Origin: Thiomicrorhabdus immobilis
Lineage (GTDB): Bacteria; Pseudomonadota; Gammaproteobacteria; Thiomicrospirales; Thiomicrospiraceae
Reading direction: 5' to 3'
Length of the DNA: 64,000 bases
NCBI RefSeq assembly: GCF_021654855.1
Contig: NZ_AP024202.1
Location: 1,488,001-1,552,000 of the forward strand
Shown here: piece by piece, positions 46,981 through 56,600 of the stretch
Layout: each line of letters begins with the position of its first letter
Position numbering within the stretch: position 1 is the first letter of the stretch
Made by a program: the position numbers and the translations under genes
The notes under the pieces: generated by a model
Database searches by the model: none
Told to the model about the DNA's origin: nothing
The model's input: only the letters and a program-made list of their open reading frames with translations

Positions 46981-48429
46981 TTACTCATCAAGCCCTAAAG
47001 CCTGAGTTTTACGTGTTAGGGTATTTCGTCCCCAACCAAGCAACACTGCAGCTTTTTGACGATGATTCCCACTGGCATTCATAGCAACTTCGATCAAGAC
47101 TTTTTCAAACATTTGCTCTGCGGTAGTATGCAGACCTTCACGGCCACTTTTCAAAAACGCTTCAGACCAACGACGCAAAGGTTTCTCCCAATTATCACCA
47201 CTACAATCGTCCCCCTCTATCTCCGAAGGGTTTTGTAACTCAAGAGGCAGGTCTTCCATATAAACCGTTTTATCTGGCGCCATAATGGTCAGCCAAGTAC
47301 ATAAACTCCTTAACTGTCTAACATTACCAGGCCAGGGTAAATTGGATAAAAACTGAGTCACCTCTTTACTTAATGTCTTCTCTTCAAGCCCTAACGCCTT
47401 AGCCTCTTTTTCCAAATAGAAACGTAACAACAAAGGTACATCTTGAGCACGCTCCCTTAACGCTGGTACCTTGATACGGATAATATTCAAACGATAAAGC
47501 AAATCCTCACGGAATTTCCCTTCACGCACGAGCTGTTTCATGTTTTGGTGAGTCGCCGCTACGATTCTAACATTGGTCTGAATAGCACTTTTGCCCCCTA
47601 CTCGATAGAAACTACCGTCGTTCAACACTCGAAGCAGACGCGTTTGCAAATCAACAGGCATATCACCAATCTCATCTAAAAACAGAGTTCCGCCATCGGC
47701 CTGTTCAAAACGTCCTACTCGCTGTGAGTGCGCTCCGGTAAAAGAACCTTTTTCATGTCCAAAAAGCTCAGACTCCAATAATTCTCTGGGGATGGCGGCG
47801 GTATTTAAAGCCACAAAAGGGCCTTCCGATCTTGGGCTTAACTCATGTAATGCTTGGGCAACCAACTCTTTACCGGTACCTGTTTCACCATTTATCAACA
47901 CCGTGACATCCAATTGTGAAACACGCCCCAACACCCTGAAGACCTCCTGCATCGCGGGAGCGGCACCAATGATATTCAGGGGTTGCTTATCGGTTTTAGC
48001 CGAGCGTTTGACCTTTTTGACACCGCCTGATTTAAAACGTTTAATCGCCCTATCGACAAGGGTGGTGACTTCATCGATATCGAAAGGTTTAGGAAGATAC
48101 TCAAACGCTTTACTCTGGAACGATTTTACCGCTGTGTCTAAATCTGCATGCGCAGTCATGATGATGACCGGAATGTTTTTATCCAACTCATGCAACGCTT
48201 CCATAAAGGTCAAGCCATCCATATCCGGCATACGTACATCACTGACCACGACGGATGGAGGGAACGCATCATAAGACTTCAAAGCAATTAACGGCGAATC
48301 GAAAATCTTGACCAAATAAGGCTTGTCTTCCAAAGCGGCCTCTAATACCCAGCGTATTGAAGCATCATCATCAACAACCCAGACAATCGGTTCCACACTA
48401 TCTGCAACGTTATCACTCTTTATACTCAT
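46981..48429 (-). CDS. glnG: Nitrogen regulation response regulator NtrC
   Basis: 482 residues: receiver domain with phosphoacceptor Asp64 (SDVRMPDMDG), sigma-54 AAA+ domain with GETGTGKELV and the sigma-54 contact loop as GSFTGA (usually GAFTGA), and a C-terminal Fis-type helix-turn-helix (GNHRQKAAVLLGWGRNTLTRK). Activates sigma-54 promoters under nitrogen limitation. ATGA overlap with ntrB gives translational coupling. Confidence 0.95.
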   Translation of the reverse strand: MSIKSDNVADSVEPIVWVVDDDASIRWVLEAALEDKPYLVKIFDSPLIALKSYDAFPPSVVVSDVRMPDMDGLTFMEALHELDKNIPVIIMTAHADLDTAVKSFQSKAFEYLPKPFDIDEVTTLVDRAIKRFKSGGVKKVKRSAKTDKQPLNIIGAAPAMQEVFRVLGRVSQLDVTVLINGETGTGKELVAQALHELSPRSEGPFVALNTAAIPRELLESELFGHEKGSFTGAHSQRVGRFEQADGGTLFLDEIGDMPVDLQTRLLRVLNDGSFYRVGGKSAIQTNVRIVAATHQNMKQLVREGKFREDLLYRLNIIRIKVPALRERAQDVPLLLRFYLEKEAKALGLEEKTLSKEVTQFLSNLPWPGNVRQLRSLCTWLTIMAPDKTVYMEDLPLELQNPSEIEGDDCSGDNWEKPLRRWSEAFLKSGREGLHTTAEQMFEKVLIEVAMNASGNHRQKAAVLLGWGRNTLTRKTQALGLDE

Positions 48430-49484
48430 GCCTCATCTTCCTTCTGTTTCAACGGTAAATACACGGTAAATACCGTATTACCAGGTTCACTTTCTGCAAC
48501 AATCAAACCATCGTGTTGACGCAATACATTTTGTGCCACGGGCAAACCTAAACCGGTTCCCTCTTTCTTACTGGTCACCATCGGGTAAAAAATCGAATCG
48601 AATACCGAACTGGGAATCCCCTCACCCTCATCCTTAATACTGATGGTAGCGACCAACGGATAAGTTTTAGCACCCAGGGTGAACTTATGCTCAACACGGG
48701 TTTTGATGGTTAAAAAACCACCCGTTTTCTCCATCGCCTGCAAGCCATTTTGAATCAAGTTCAATAACGCTTGTACCATGGCGTCAAAATCCATATAAAT
48801 ATCTGGAATACTCGGGTCATAATCCAACTTCACATAAACGTTTTCCGGCTTTTCACCCTCAATCACTTGCAAGACATAACGAATCAATTCATGCACATTA
48901 TGCGCTTCTTTATTTGCGGTTTTTTCTGGCCCTAACATGCGATTCACCAAGTTTTTAAGGCGGGTCACCTCCTTGGAGATAATGTCTAAAAAAGCAGACT
49001 CTTTGTCTTCAGTGCCAAATCGTTTTTGTAGCAATTGGGTCGCACCCAGAATACCTGCCAATGGGTTTTTAACCTCATGTGCAAGGGTCTTAACTAAAAG
49101 GTTACCCGCTTCATACTGATGCCAACGCTCATCTTCCTCAACAATTCGGTGATGGCGCTCCGTATTATAGATTTCCACAAGCCAACCCATTTCATCATTC
49201 AACTCATAAGGAGAAATGGTACAACTCACACGAATCTTTTCCATTTCTTGAATGGTGATGACATATTCATGAATGGTTACCCGTTTATCCCGCGATTGAT
49301 TCAAAGTATCCACTAGGCCTGGTAACAATATCTGCCAACTTTCTCCCAGCATTCGTTTGGGACTCACCTGAAAAATCTCCCCGGCGGCCACATTCATAAA
49401 CTGAATGGTCTCTTTTTTATCCAACCACAAAACCGCGGTAGTCAAACCCTCAAGCACTTCATAAAAAAAACTTTTAGACATCAT
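48426..49484 (-). CDS. glnL: Nitrogen regulation sensor kinase NtrB
   Basis: 352 residues, no membrane helices: an N-terminal PAS domain (about 5-110), HisKA with His136 in LAHEVKNPLAGILGATQLL, and the ATPase domain with NLIQNGLQAM, DEGEGIPSSVF and GTGLGLPVAQNVL. Phosphorylates NtrC under control of PII. The start overlaps the DtxR-family gene by 4 bp (ATGA). A palindrome copy (11/12) at 49312 encodes Leu-Pro-Gly-Leu-Val. Confidence 0.95.
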   Translation of the reverse strand: MMSKSFFYEVLEGLTTAVLWLDKKETIQFMNVAAGEIFQVSPKRMLGESWQILLPGLVDTLNQSRDKRVTIHEYVITIQEMEKIRVSCTISPYELNDEMGWLVEIYNTERHHRIVEEDERWHQYEAGNLLVKTLAHEVKNPLAGILGATQLLQKRFGTEDKESAFLDIISKEVTRLKNLVNRMLGPEKTANKEAHNVHELIRYVLQVIEGEKPENVYVKLDYDPSIPDIYMDFDAMVQALLNLIQNGLQAMEKTGGFLTIKTRVEHKFTLGAKTYPLVATISIKDEGEGIPSSVFDSIFYPMVTSKKEGTGLGLPVAQNVLRQHDGLIVAESEPGNTVFTVYLPLKQKEDEA

Positions 49485-50167
49485 TTTTGATTAGCCTTCT
49501 TAGCTTTTGGTTCGCCAACGTATAACGCCATAGCCAACCGGTAATCAATGGCATGCAGACTCTTGTCTTCAACCTCTACCAACAAAGGACCGTTTAACGG
49601 TGCCATATTTTTGATCGTTAATGAAACACCGGTAGTCAATCCAATATTCGCTAGATAACGTAACTCTTCAGGACTACGGTTTTTAATGCGAATGACCTGG
49701 ACTTGCTGCCCTAGCGGAATATCGATCAATGGCACTAAGTTTTGTTTCACCAACTCGCCATCAACCGATGGAATCGGCGATCCATGAGGATCATGAGTAG
49801 GCTGCCCTAAATCGTCCCACATACGATTCGCTAACGTATCCGAAACCGCATGTTCGAGCACTTCCGCCTCTTCATCAACCTCATCCCAAGAATAGTTCAG
49901 ACGTTCGACCAAATAGAGTTCAAGAATACGATGCTTACGAATCATATTTAAAGCGATTTTACGACCCGATGCAGTCAAACTCACCCCGTAATAAGGCTCA
50001 TAGGAGATAAAATCTTGCTCAGCCAACTTTTTCAACATATTGGAAACAGAAGCTTGAGAGATGGACAGTCGCTCGGCAATCACGGAGGTTTGCACCCCTT
50101 TCTCTGAGCTTTTATCTTCAAGCTTATAAATAATTTTTAGATAATCTTCCAAGGCTTTAGATGCCAT
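49481..50167 (-). CDS. DtxR-family metal-dependent transcriptional regulator
   Basis: 228 residues: an N-terminal winged helix (ALEDYLKIIYKLED, VIAERLSISQASVSNMLKKLAEQ), a metal-binding dimerisation domain with HRILELYLVERL, EEAEVLEHAVSDTL and HDPHGSPIP, and a C-terminal FeoA/SH3-like domain. MntR or IdeR type; whether it senses Mn or Fe is not clear. Unusual neighbour: it is translationally coupled to ntrB. Confidence 0.93.
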   Translation of the reverse strand: MASKALEDYLKIIYKLEDKSSEKGVQTSVIAERLSISQASVSNMLKKLAEQDFISYEPYYGVSLTASGRKIALNMIRKHRILELYLVERLNYSWDEVDEEAEVLEHAVSDTLANRMWDDLGQPTHDPHGSPIPSVDGELVKQNLVPLIDIPLGQQVQVIRIKNRSPEELRYLANIGLTTGVSLTIKNMAPLNGPLLVEVEDKSLHAIDYRLAMALYVGEPKAKKANQK

Positions 50168-50201
50168 TAAAACCGCTCTCTTTTAATCCGTTGTAAAACA
50201 C

Positions 50202-50477
50202 TTATGAGTTTGCTGAAAGCGGTTCAGCGCCATGGGTCATCATCTCACGGATCACATCAGGATCGGGAAAAGCAAAAACGTATAAGATCATGAACAAGAT
50301 ATAGAAAACAAAGCGTCCCACACCTTGAAACTGGAGTTTTGGATGACTTAAAACGGCAATCGCCAAACCGGATACAATCCCCCCTAGCGTGCCCAAGGTA
50401 GCCGCCAACATCGCGAGTAAAGCGCCAAACGCCATTACATAGTAATGCCATGTAAACTTTGCTTTTTGTTGATTCAT
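50202..50477 (-). CDS. Small inner-membrane protein, unknown
   Basis: 91 residues with two membrane segments (about 13-42, Gly/Ala-rich, and 53-70), N- and C-termini probably cytoplasmic. It precedes the DtxR-family gene by 34 bp on the same strand and may be its first operon partner. Family not recognised. It could relate to metal transport, but nothing in the sequence shows it. Confidence 0.7.
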   Translation of the reverse strand: MNQQKAKFTWHYYVMAFGALLAMLAATLGTLGGIVSGLAIAVLSHPKLQFQGVGRFVFYILFMILYVFAFPDPDVIREMMTHGAEPLSANS

Positions 50478-50668
50478 TGATACTATTCCTGCTAATTATT
50501 AATGACAACCATTAACACAATGGTTTGTAAGTGAGTATATTCTACACTCTAAATTCGATTGAGTTGAAATACTTCCTCCATTTTGGTGCAATATTGCACA
50601 GTAAAATTTTCTGCTGACAAAATGAAATTACAGCAGATAAAAAGTTATTTAATTCAAGAGGTCAACGA

Positions 50669-51436
50669 ATGAAAGATCCTATTATTGTTATCGGACTAGG
50701 GGAGTTAGGAAGCGTATTTGCAAGAGGCTTCTTGCGTTTAGGCTATCCGGTACAAGGCGTTTCTAGAGAGATGGATTCTGCCGTTATCGCAAAAGCAATC
50801 CCGAATCCTGCTGCCGTTTTAATCGCCGTAGGCGAAGCCGACATTACCCAAACACTTAAGACCCTACCTCAAGAATGGAAAGACAAAGTCATCCTATTGC
50901 AAAACGAGTTACTTCCAAGGGACTGGAAGGCCGCTGAAATCGATAACCCGACAGTCATCTCGGTTTGGTTTGAAAAGAAAAAAGGTATGGATAGTAAGGT
51001 CGTATTGCCATCGCCAATTTTTGGTGCAAATGCCAAATTGGTTTTTGATGCCCTTTCACAAGTTGACCTACCAAGCTTTATTTTAGACTCGGAAGAAGAG
51101 TTGACCTATGAACTGGTGCGCAAAAACCTGTATATCTTAACCACCAACATTGCCGGCCTAGAAGTCGGTGGTAATGTTGAAGGTTTGGCCAATGAACATG
51201 CTGGGATCATGAATGCTGTCGCCAATGACGTCTTAGATATCCAAGACTGGCTAACCGATTCGAGCAATGAACGTACACGTTTGATGTCAGGGTTAATAGA
51301 GGCAATCAATGGTGACCTTGCCCATGGCTGCATGGGACGCTCTGCGCCAGCAAGGCTTACTCGAGCGATTGGCTTTGCAGACCAAGCAGGCCTAGAGGTT
51401 GCAACCCTGCGTGACATCGCTGAAAAACACCTGTAA
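50669..51436 (+). CDS. NAD(P)-binding oxidoreductase-like protein
   Basis: 255 residues. The N-terminal Rossmann loop IIVIGLGELGSVFARGFLRLGYPV is the clearest feature; a helical C-terminal half follows (YELVRKNLYILTTNIAGLEVGG and ARLTRAIGFADQAGLEV). Overall layout resembles ketopantoate-reductase or 6-phosphogluconate-dehydrogenase-like enzymes. Reaction unknown. AGAGGTC precedes the ATG. Followed by a palindrome doublet. Confidence 0.8.
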   Translation: MKDPIIVIGLGELGSVFARGFLRLGYPVQGVSREMDSAVIAKAIPNPAAVLIAVGEADITQTLKTLPQEWKDKVILLQNELLPRDWKAAEIDNPTVISVWFEKKKGMDSKVVLPSPIFGANAKLVFDALSQVDLPSFILDSEEELTYELVRKNLYILTTNIAGLEVGGNVEGLANEHAGIMNAVANDVLDIQDWLTDSSNERTRLMSGLIEAINGDLAHGCMGRSAPARLTRAIGFADQAGLEVATLRDIAEKHL

Positions 51437-51453
51437 TACGTCGTTTTAAACCT

Positions 51454-51490
51454 ACCAGGCCTGGTTAATACCTAAACCAACAGGCCTGGT
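51454..51490. repeat. Palindrome doublet past the oxidoreductase gene
   Basis: ACCAGGCCTGGT at 51454-51465 and AACAGGCCTGGT at 51479-51490, 25 bp apart. Each can fold alone, or the two can pair with each other. The following 200 bp to upp hold no gene. Confidence 0.85.
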
Positions 51491-51662
51491 CGGTTTTCCA
51501 AACCCAATACCTATCGAATCCACAACACAACCAGTCACTCTGAATCAACTTAGATAAATCAGCCCAGCTAATTCACTTCAGCCAAATGCATTCACCCTTG
51601 ATTCTTTCCGCTTGTAACATTACTCACTAAAACACTCTTAATTTAGCCACTTTTGTTAATTT

Positions 51663-51671
51663 TGTTAGAAT
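51663..51671 (+). promoter_or_regulatory. Extended -10 promoter element of upp
   Basis: TGTTAGAAT, 29 bp before the upp ATG. Confidence 0.6.
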
Positions 51672-51700
51672 GGGAATTAAATCGTTCAAAGGAATCAAAG

Positions 51701-52324
51701 ATGATTAATGAACTACAACACCCTCTTGTCAAAGACTTAGTGAACCGTTTGCGCTCAAACCAGACACAGGCAGAAGAATTCAAGACAATCATTGCCGAAC
51801 TCAGCCGGTTATTGGCATATAACGCCTTAACAACCCCTCCATTAATCCAATCAACCATCGATACTTGGCAAGGACCGGCTGAATACAGTTTCATTAAACA
51901 GGACGATCTAATCTTCATTCCGATTATGCGTGCCGGCTTACCCATGTTAAGCGGCCTTAGTTCGCTGTTTCCACATAGCCCAAGCGGTTTTTTAGCAATG
52001 CGCCGAGATGAAACCACCCACCAAGCCAAAACCTACTATGACCGCATACCCGAGTGTAACGATAAAATTGTAGTGTTATTAGACCCAATGGTTGCCACAG
52101 GCGGTTCTTTAAATGATGCGACAACCCTCATTAAAAGCAAAAACCCTAGCAAAATCATCTGCTTGAATATCATCGGCTCAAGAGAAGGCTTAGATGTTGT
52201 TGAAAGCAATCATGCCGATGTAGACATTCACATCGCCCAGATTGATAAAACATTAGACAGCAATAAATTTATCATTCCAGGACTTGGCGATGCAGGTGAT
52301 CGTGCGTTCAACACACCAGAGTAA
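51701..52324 (+). CDS. upp: Uracil phosphoribosyltransferase
   Basis: Salvages uracil to UMP with PRPP. 207 residues, the normal size, with PIMRAGLPM and the PRPP-binding loop LDPMVATGGS at 127-136, and IPGLGDAGDRAFNT at the end binding uracil. ATG 51701 has AAAGGAA 6 nt upstream; the frame opens 16 codons earlier inside the promoter. Convergent with the tRNA genes. Confidence 0.96.
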   Translation: MINELQHPLVKDLVNRLRSNQTQAEEFKTIIAELSRLLAYNALTTPPLIQSTIDTWQGPAEYSFIKQDDLIFIPIMRAGLPMLSGLSSLFPHSPSGFLAMRRDETTHQAKTYYDRIPECNDKIVVLLDPMVATGGSLNDATTLIKSKNPSKIICLNIIGSREGLDVVESNHADVDIHIAQIDKTLDSNKFIIPGLGDAGDRAFNTPE

Positions 52325-52440
52325 AAGAAACCGATCTGTTGGTGAACAAGCGTTCATAAAACCACAACGACATTGCCACTGATTGCTGTTCTTAGAGAGG
52401 GAAATTAAATGGGAATTAAATAGGATAAATCCTAGACAAT

Positions 52441-52475
52441 AAAAAACCCCGTTTTTCTATTGAAAAACGGGGTTT
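52441..52475 (-). terminator. Terminator of the tRNA-Lys pair
   Basis: Stem AAACCCCGTTTTT / AAAAACGGGGTTT, 6-nt loop, A-run on the left giving a U-tract on the minus strand. Confidence 0.93.
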
Positions 52476-52481
52476 AGAATA

Positions 52482-52557
52482 TGGTGGGTCGTGAGCGATT
52501 CGAACGCTCGACCAATTGGTTAAAAGCCAACTGCTCTACCAGCTGAGCTAACGACCC
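52482..52557 (-). tRNA. tRNA-Lys (UUU)
   Basis: 76 nt including an encoded CCA. Acceptor GGGTCGT / ACGACCC, D-arm AGCTCAGCTGGTAGAGC, anticodon loop CTTTTAA with anticodon UUU, T-loop TTCGAAT. Identical to the copy at 52612-52687. Confidence 0.97.
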
Positions 52558-52611
52558 ATAATCGTATGATAAGCTCAATACAAATTGTTTCCAAACAAAC
52601 CCAAAAATAAA

Positions 52612-52687
52612 TGGTGGGTCGTGAGCGATTCGAACGCTCGACCAATTGGTTAAAAGCCAACTGCTCTACCAGCTGAGCTAACGACCC
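52612..52687 (-). tRNA. tRNA-Lys (UUU), second identical copy
   Basis: Same 76 nt with CCA encoded. It is promoter-proximal in a two-gene unit, 54 bp from the other copy. Confidence 0.97.
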
Positions 52688-52696
52688 GCTTGGAAT

Positions 52697-52731
52697 GGGG
52701 CGTATTATACAAGCCTGTCAAAAGTGTGCAA
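52697..52731 (-). promoter_or_regulatory. Promoter of the tRNA-Lys pair
   Basis: Minus strand: TTGCAC (52731-52726), 16 bp, TATAAT (52709-52704), then a GC-rich discriminator ACGCCCC. Such discriminators are typical of stable-RNA promoters under stringent control. Confidence 0.8.
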
Positions 52732-52789
52732 GTCCTTTTGACAATTATTTAACATTTATTTGAACTTTTTTATCTGACTCAGACGGGGA

Positions 52790-53512
52790 TTAAGGCTGAT
52801 ATATCGTTGGATCTGGCACACCAGCGTCGCTAAACCCTTGTTTTCTCAAGCGACATGAATCACAAACCCCACAAGCACGCCCCAACTCATCCGCCTGATA
52901 GCAAGATACCGTTAAACTGTAATCCACACCATTTTTGATGCCTTGTTGGATAATTTCCGCTTTGCTCAAATCAATCAACGGAGTTTGGATATGCATTTTA
53001 TGCCCTTCAACCCCCGCTTTGGTTGCTAAATTGGCCAGGACTTCAAAAGCGGCTATGTACTCCGGACGGCAATCAGGGTAACCTGAGTAATCTACCGCGT
53101 TGACACCGATAAACACGTGATCGGCCTGTAAGACCTCTGCCAAACCTAAAGCGTAAGATAAAAACACCGTATTTCGTGCCGGCACATAGGTGATAGGAAT
53201 TTCATTCTCTTCCACCCCGCCTACCGGGACATCAATGGAACTGTCGGTTAACGCAGAGCCACCAATCGCCCGCATGTCCATATTCATAACGCGATGTGTT
53301 TTAGCCCCCAGCTGCACCGCCAACTTTTCAGCCGCATCCAACTCTGCACGATGCCGCTGACCGTAATCAAAACTCATGGTATGGCACTCATAACCTTGTG
53401 CAGTGGCAATCGCCAATACGGTGGCTGAATCCAACCCTCCTGAGAGCAACACAACGGCTTTTTGAGGTGAAACCGAATGTTCTTGTGATTGACTGTTTTG
53501 CGTTTGCGACAT
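52790..53512 (-). CDS. queC: 7-cyano-7-deazaguanine synthase
   Basis: Makes preQ0 from 7-carboxy-7-deazaguanine for queuosine in tRNA. 240 residues: PP-loop [14 protein letters not shown] near the N-terminus and the zinc cluster SCYQ ... [10 protein letters not shown] with four Cys near the C-terminus. The ATG shares one base with the cpoB stop (TGATG) and has GGAGAG upstream, so it is the last gene of the Tol-Pal operon. Confidence 0.97.
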   Translation of the reverse strand: MSQTQNSQSQEHSVSPQKAVVLLSGGLDSATVLAIATAQGYECHTMSFDYGQRHRAELDAAEKLAVQLGAKTHRVMNMDMRAIGGSALTDSSIDVPVGGVEENEIPITYVPARNTVFLSYALGLAEVLQADHVFIGVNAVDYSGYPDCRPEYIAAFEVLANLATKAGVEGHKMHIQTPLIDLSKAEIIQQGIKNGVDYSLTVSCYQADELGRACGVCDSCRLRKQGFSDAGVPDPTIYQP

Positions 53513-54498
53513 CAATAACTCTCCAAACGCTTCTGCGCATTTTTAGCGGCCTTGCTATGTGGACGACTGTCGATGATGTCCTGATATAATTTTTTGGCTT
53601 CCGTTATTTGCCCTAAACGATCATACGCATCACCGGCACGAAGTTTCGCATCAGGAACTTTTGATGAATCCGGGTAACGCTCTATCACCAGCATAAAAGC
53701 GTCTAATGCCGCCTGGTTTTGGTCTTTAATCAAATAGCCTTCACCACTCCAATAAGCCGCATTACTCGCTAAATCGCTCTCAGGATAATTGTTTAAAAAT
53801 TCCTGAAACGACTTAATCGACGCTTCGTATTTAGAGGCTCTCATTAACGCAAAGGCCTCTTTATATTGCTCTTTTTCCAACTCAGTTGGTGTACGTGTTT
53901 TAATCGGCATCGAGACCGCTTGACCTTCTGTGGCCGCAACAGGCTTATCAGCCGTGGCTAATGTTGCTGAAGCGACATTAACTGAATCGGATGCTGCTTC
54001 AGTTGCTTTTGAATTTTCGGTAATAGAATTTTCATTCACCGAATCTTTAACCGCTGAATCCGCTTTAGAGTTGTCACTCACACCACCTTTCTGCGCTGAT
54101 GGAGTTACAGCAACCTGAACCTGTTTACTTGGGTCTGAATCGGCACTGGAATCCATACTTGAATCACGACTGCCAGCTCGCTCATCTTGATTCTTGTTGA
54201 AAGCGACACCACCTTCTAAAGCACTGAAACGCTCATCACTCTCTTTATAACGCTTATCCATCAAACTTCTTAGGTTTTTAAGTTCACGTTTCAAACGATC
54301 GTTCTCATCTTGCAATGATTGGATATCTCGCTGTTGCTCACCTAACCGACGACTTAATTGCAACAGGACAGGATTTTCCAGCATGCGTTCCAAACGTTTC
54401 ACACGCTGATCTAAGGTGGCACCCTCAACGGCCTTTGCTGGCAGGGCTACACTTAGACTTAGAACAGAAACGGCTGAAATTAAAACAAAATTACGCAT
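53512..54498 (-). CDS. cpoB: Tol-Pal system protein CpoB (YbgF)
   Basis: Links peptidoglycan synthesis to outer membrane constriction in the periplasm. 328 residues: a signal peptide cleaved after PAKA (about 22), a coiled coil (about 28-90), a long Ser/Asp/Ala-rich linker (about 90-205, longer than usual), then three TPR units ([64 protein letters not shown]). ATG 54498 with AGGA is chosen over TTG 54504. Confidence 0.94.
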   Translation of the reverse strand: MRNFVLISAVSVLSLSVALPAKAVEGATLDQRVKRLERMLENPVLLQLSRRLGEQQRDIQSLQDENDRLKRELKNLRSLMDKRYKESDERFSALEGGVAFNKNQDERAGSRDSSMDSSADSDPSKQVQVAVTPSAQKGGVSDNSKADSAVKDSVNENSITENSKATEAASDSVNVASATLATADKPVAATEGQAVSMPIKTRTPTELEKEQYKEAFALMRASKYEASIKSFQEFLNNYPESDLASNAAYWSGEGYLIKDQNQAALDAFMLVIERYPDSSKVPDAKLRAGDAYDRLGQITEAKKLYQDIIDSRPHSKAAKNAQKRLESY

Positions 54499-54507
54499 TA
54501 CCAATCC

Positions 54508-55083
54508 TTATTTGATTACGATTTCTACACGACGGTTTTTCTGCCATGCTATTTCATTACTTTGTACATCTTCTGGCTGCTCCTCACCAAAGCTGACCAC
54601 TTCAATGCGCTCTTGTTGCACACCAAACAACATCATCGCCTGAGCCACGGCCTGGGCTCTTTTCTCACCTAACGCCAAGTTATATTCAGGGGTTCCACGT
54701 TCATCGGTATGCCCTTTCAAAACCACTTTTTGTTTAGGGTTCGCCATAAGGATATCGGCGTGATAACGTACAATATCCGTTGCTTTATCATCTAAGTCGT
54801 ACTGATCGTATTTAAAGTAGATAATCGGTGGGTAAATGGAGTCCACATCCACCATCTTCATCTCATCTAAAGATTGCCCTGTTCCTAGATTTTCTCCACC
54901 AGCCTGAGAACCACTTGCCGGAATCACTTCAACACCATTGGCAGAGTCACCACCAACACCAGGTGCGGTATCCGTAGTCACTTCAGGGTCATTCATGCCA
55001 CTGCCAGCTTTGTCCGGAGTTGAACTACAGGCCGCAAGTAAAGAGATTGCCGCAATAGAAAAGAGTTTTTGTAATGTATGCAT
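54508..55083 (-). CDS. pal: Peptidoglycan-associated lipoprotein Pal
   Basis: 191 residues: a signal peptide with lipobox LLAAC, a Gly/Ser-rich linker, and a C-terminal OmpA-like domain (about 80-190) with IYFKYDQYDLDDKA, GHTDERGTPEYNLALGEKRA and NRRVEIV, which bind diaminopimelate of peptidoglycan. Outer membrane. ATG 55083 has GAGG 6 nt upstream; ATG 55095 is rejected. Confidence 0.97.
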   Translation of the reverse strand: MHTLQKLFSIAAISLLAACSSTPDKAGSGMNDPEVTTDTAPGVGGDSANGVEVIPASGSQAGGENLGTGQSLDEMKMVDVDSIYPPIIYFKYDQYDLDDKATDIVRYHADILMANPKQKVVLKGHTDERGTPEYNLALGEKRAQAVAQAMMLFGVQQERIEVVSFGEEQPEDVQSNEIAWQKNRRVEIVIK

Positions 55084-55169
55084 TTGAAACCTCATCGGTT
55101 AATTTGTGTGTTAATTTTAATGCTTAAGTTTTGAATGTTCATATATGGAAATGGGTTCTACCAGCGAAA

Positions 55170-56543
55170 TCATTTCACCAAATACGGACCCCAAGCAGGC
55201 TCACGTACTTCACCATCTTTCACTTTGAGTGTCTGTGAGGTCTTACCATCGATTGCAACCACCGCCAACTCACCTCTACCATTTTTATTCATCGCATACA
55301 GAATCATCTCGCCATTAGGTGAAAAGGTTGGAGACTCGTCTAAATAAGTGTTGGTCAACACTGAAAATTCATTGGTATATAAATCCTGTATTGCAATATG
55401 AAATCCACCATTACCGTTTACCACGGCTAGATAACGGCCATCGGGAGAGATTTCAGGGTTAGCGTTGTATTTACCCTCATAGGTGACACGGCGAATCTCG
55501 CCGGTATCCAAGAACACCTGAAAGACTTGAGGTTGACCACGACGATCAGAATTGAAGAAAATCGAATTGCCGTTTGCCGCCCACGTCGCTTCAGTTTCAA
55601 TTGACCAGTTACGTGTTAAACGGCGTAACTTTTGCGTCGCCAAATTCATAATATAGATATCGGCACTACCATCCTTTGAAAGCGTTAGCGCCATCTGCGT
55701 GCCATCCGGAGACCACGCTGGAGCGCCATTAATCCCTTTATAGCTGGCAATCACTTTTCGGTACTTACCATCTAAACTTTGCACAATGATATTAGAACGC
55801 CCACTTTCAAATGACACATAGGCCAACTTACTCCCATCCGGGGACCAACTTGGAGACATGATCGGCATCTTGGACTTTAAAATCGGTTGGGGATTAAAGC
55901 CATCCGCATCGGCGATTTCAAGGGTATAAAGTCTTTTACCACCTACCTTACGTAGTGTCACATAAGCGATTTGGGTGTTGAAAGCCCCCCTTACCCCGGT
56001 TAACTCTTCGTAAATCAAATCACTGATTTGATGGGCGATTTGTCTTAAACTGTCTTTGTGGATACCACTCCAACGTTTTCCAATCACCTGGTTTTTACGC
56101 AAAACATCCATAAACCGCATATCAATTTGATAAAGGTCATTACCTTGAGAGACCACTTTACCGATAAGCATGTTATCTAAATCAAGCGCTTTCCAATCAT
56201 CAAAGTTGATGGCATCGATATCCGTTGGCAAAGCAGGCAATGAATCTCTTGAAATAGGGCTAAAGCGCCCACTTCTTCGTAAATCGGCCGCAACCACAGA
56301 AGCAATATCAACAGGTGCACCTTGTGATGAAACCGGCTTAGACAAATTCGGCTGATTGGCCATAGTGGCGGCATCTTCAAAACCAAATGGCACAACCGCT
56401 ATCGGCAATGCATTTTCGTAACCTTCATTGATTTCGATTGTTAACTCTGACCAAGCGGGTAATGAAAAAACCAATAACACACTCAATACAATGGATTGAA
56501 TTTTAAGATTTAGTTTTGACTGTAAATGCAAAGGAATCACCAT
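55170..56543 (-). CDS. tolB: Tol-Pal system translocation protein TolB
   Basis: Periplasmic partner of Pal and TolA. 457 residues: a signal peptide (to about AWS, residue 32), an N-terminal alpha/beta domain, and a six-bladed beta-propeller built from WSPDG-type repeats (SWSPDGSKLAYVSFESGR, AWSPDGTQMALTLSKDG and others). No Shine-Dalgarno precedes ATG 56543; GTG 56540 is possible. Confidence 0.96.
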   Translation of the reverse strand: MVIPLHLQSKLNLKIQSIVLSVLLVFSLPAWSELTIEINEGYENALPIAVVPFGFEDAATMANQPNLSKPVSSQGAPVDIASVVAADLRRSGRFSPISRDSLPALPTDIDAINFDDWKALDLDNMLIGKVVSQGNDLYQIDMRFMDVLRKNQVIGKRWSGIHKDSLRQIAHQISDLIYEELTGVRGAFNTQIAYVTLRKVGGKRLYTLEIADADGFNPQPILKSKMPIMSPSWSPDGSKLAYVSFESGRSNIIVQSLDGKYRKVIASYKGINGAPAWSPDGTQMALTLSKDGSADIYIMNLATQKLRRLTRNWSIETEATWAANGNSIFFNSDRRGQPQVFQVFLDTGEIRRVTYEGKYNANPEISPDGRYLAVVNGNGGFHIAIQDLYTNEFSVLTNTYLDESPTFSPNGEMILYAMNKNGRGELAVVAIDGKTSQTLKVKDGEVREPAWGPYLVK

Positions 56544-56600
56544 TCATTTTGATTTAATTATTTAGAACACTTTCTATCGTTTAATTGACAGAACGCCTAG

